Below, piece after piece: positions 63,603 to 64,000 of a DNA stretch of 64,000 nt. The stretch is from Burkholderiales bacterium. GTDB taxonomy: Bacteria; Pseudomonadota; Gammaproteobacteria; Burkholderiales; Burkholderiaceae_C. The notes below the pieces were generated by a model. It was not told the origin of the DNA. It made no database searches and was given only the letters and a program-made list of their open reading frames with translations. The stretch lies in the NCBI GenBank assembly GCA_016702555.1, contig JADJDV010000006.1, positions 248,001 to 312,000 on the forward strand. The letters run 5' to 3'. Position 1 is the stretch's first letter, and each line of letters starts with the position of its first letter. A program made the position numbers and the translations under genes.

Positions 63603-64000
63603 ATGGATCGTCGTCAATTCATTCAGGCCGGCTCGGCCGCTTCCGTGCTCGGCCTGACGGCCGGTTGCGCTTCGGTCGGCAACGGCGCCGGCGGCCATGT
63701 GGTCGTCGTGGGTGGCGGCTACGGTGGCGCCACCGCCGCCAAGTACATCCGCATGTGGTCCGACGGACGCGTCAACGTGACCCTGGTCGAGCCCGGCGAC
63801 AGCTTCATCTCCTGCCCGATTTCCAACCTGGTGCTGGGCGGCAGCAAACAGATGGCCGATGTCACCGTGCCCTACGACAACCTGGCCCGGCGCCACGGCG
63901 TGAAGATCGTGAAGGACCGCGCCACCGCCATCGACGCCGACAAGCGCCAGGTGCGCCTGGCCGGCGGCAGCACGCTCAGCTACGACCGCCTGGTGCTGTC
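63603..64000 (+). CDS. fccB: Flavocytochrome c sulfide dehydrogenase flavoprotein subunit, partial
   Basis: FccB oxidises sulfide in the periplasm. The N-terminal 132 residues are in the window: MDRRQFIQAGSAASVLGLTA (Tat signal), then HVVVVGGGYGGATAAKYIRM (FAD-binding GxGxxG), VTLVEPGDSFISCPISNLVL with the redox Cys, and YDRLVL at the edge. The frame is open at 64000. It may also be a SoxF homologue, which is the same family. Confidence 0.94.
   Translation, partial: MDRRQFIQAGSAASVLGLTAGCASVGNGAGGHVVVVGGGYGGATAAKYIRMWSDGRVNVTLVEPGDSFISCPISNLVLGGSKQMADVTVPYDNLARRHGVKIVKDRATAIDADKRQVRLAGGSTLSYDRLVL

Overview
The window is GC-rich, densely packed chromosomal DNA whose gene content points to a betaproteobacterium of the Burkholderiales, most likely a member or relative of the Comamonadaceae. 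The evidence is a GroESL operon with a CIRCE operator, an Omp32-type porin, peptide and TRAP transporters, an AlgH-RuvX-PyrR-PyrB block, and several intergenic repeats of a type I associate with that family. This assignment rests on family knowledge, not on a search.

Layout. 1-5.2 kb (minus strand): a TRAP transporter (dctM partial, dctQ, dctP) with a DenD-like dehydrogenase suggests uptake and oxidation of a sugar acid; ETF-ubiquinone oxidoreductase follows. 5.3-9.1 kb: an SDR enzyme, a DMT exporter, a thioesterase, a decayed glycosyltransferase remnant and a YecA-like SEC-C protein. 9.4-14.4 kb: ychF (with an inverted copy of part of itself just upstream), a coupled phosphotransferase-ATPase fusion, then groES-groEL. 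14.4-24 kb (minus): pgi, tal, a five-gene peptide ABC transporter with a frameshifted ATPase gene, and a porin. 24.3-27.4 kb: coq7, an OsmC protein, a candidate small RNA with an anti-Shine-Dalgarno loop, and a frameshifted ilvA. 27.4-37.7 kb: a type II secretion cluster, gspC facing gspG-H-I-J-K-L-M-N-D-E; gspF is absent. 37.7-40.7 kb: a lower-GC accessory island with a two-gene DUF262-HEPN module and a HigBA toxin-antitoxin pair. 40.7-52.4 kb: a cystathionine gamma-synthase family enzyme and a complete sox cluster (minus order: MBL hydrolase, thioredoxin, cytochrome, soxC, D, Y, Z, A, X, B) beside a divergent thiosulfate importer gene tsuA. 52.4-59.9 kb: hemL, thiD, rubredoxin, yqgE, ruvX, pyrR, pyrB, a zinc-ligand-free pyrC' and an acyltransferase. 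59.9-64 kb: a divergent iron-type ABC ATPase and permease, then an ArsR-type regulator with sensor-like cysteines and a flavocytochrome c sulfide dehydrogenase operon cut by the window edge.

How it works together. Sulfur oxidation is the dominant theme. TsuA can import thiosulfate, SoxXA/YZ/B/CD can oxidise it to sulfate in the periplasm, and the Fcc proteins can oxidise sulfide. A shared TAAGCAAYGAC-like sequence upstream of fcc and in the sox-tsuA divergent promoter hints at common control. Intrinsic-terminator-like hairpins sit after dctP, the peptide-binding protein gene, soxZ and soxX, which would set the ratio of carrier or binding proteins to downstream products.

Three genes (oppD-like, ilvA, soxC) each carry a single frameshift in an otherwise intact sequence. 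These may be real or may be sequencing errors. The most novel-looking items are the DUF262-HEPN island at the place where gspF would be expected, the candidate small RNA, the gspH prepilin leader made from a dispersed repeat, and the inverted ychF fragment.
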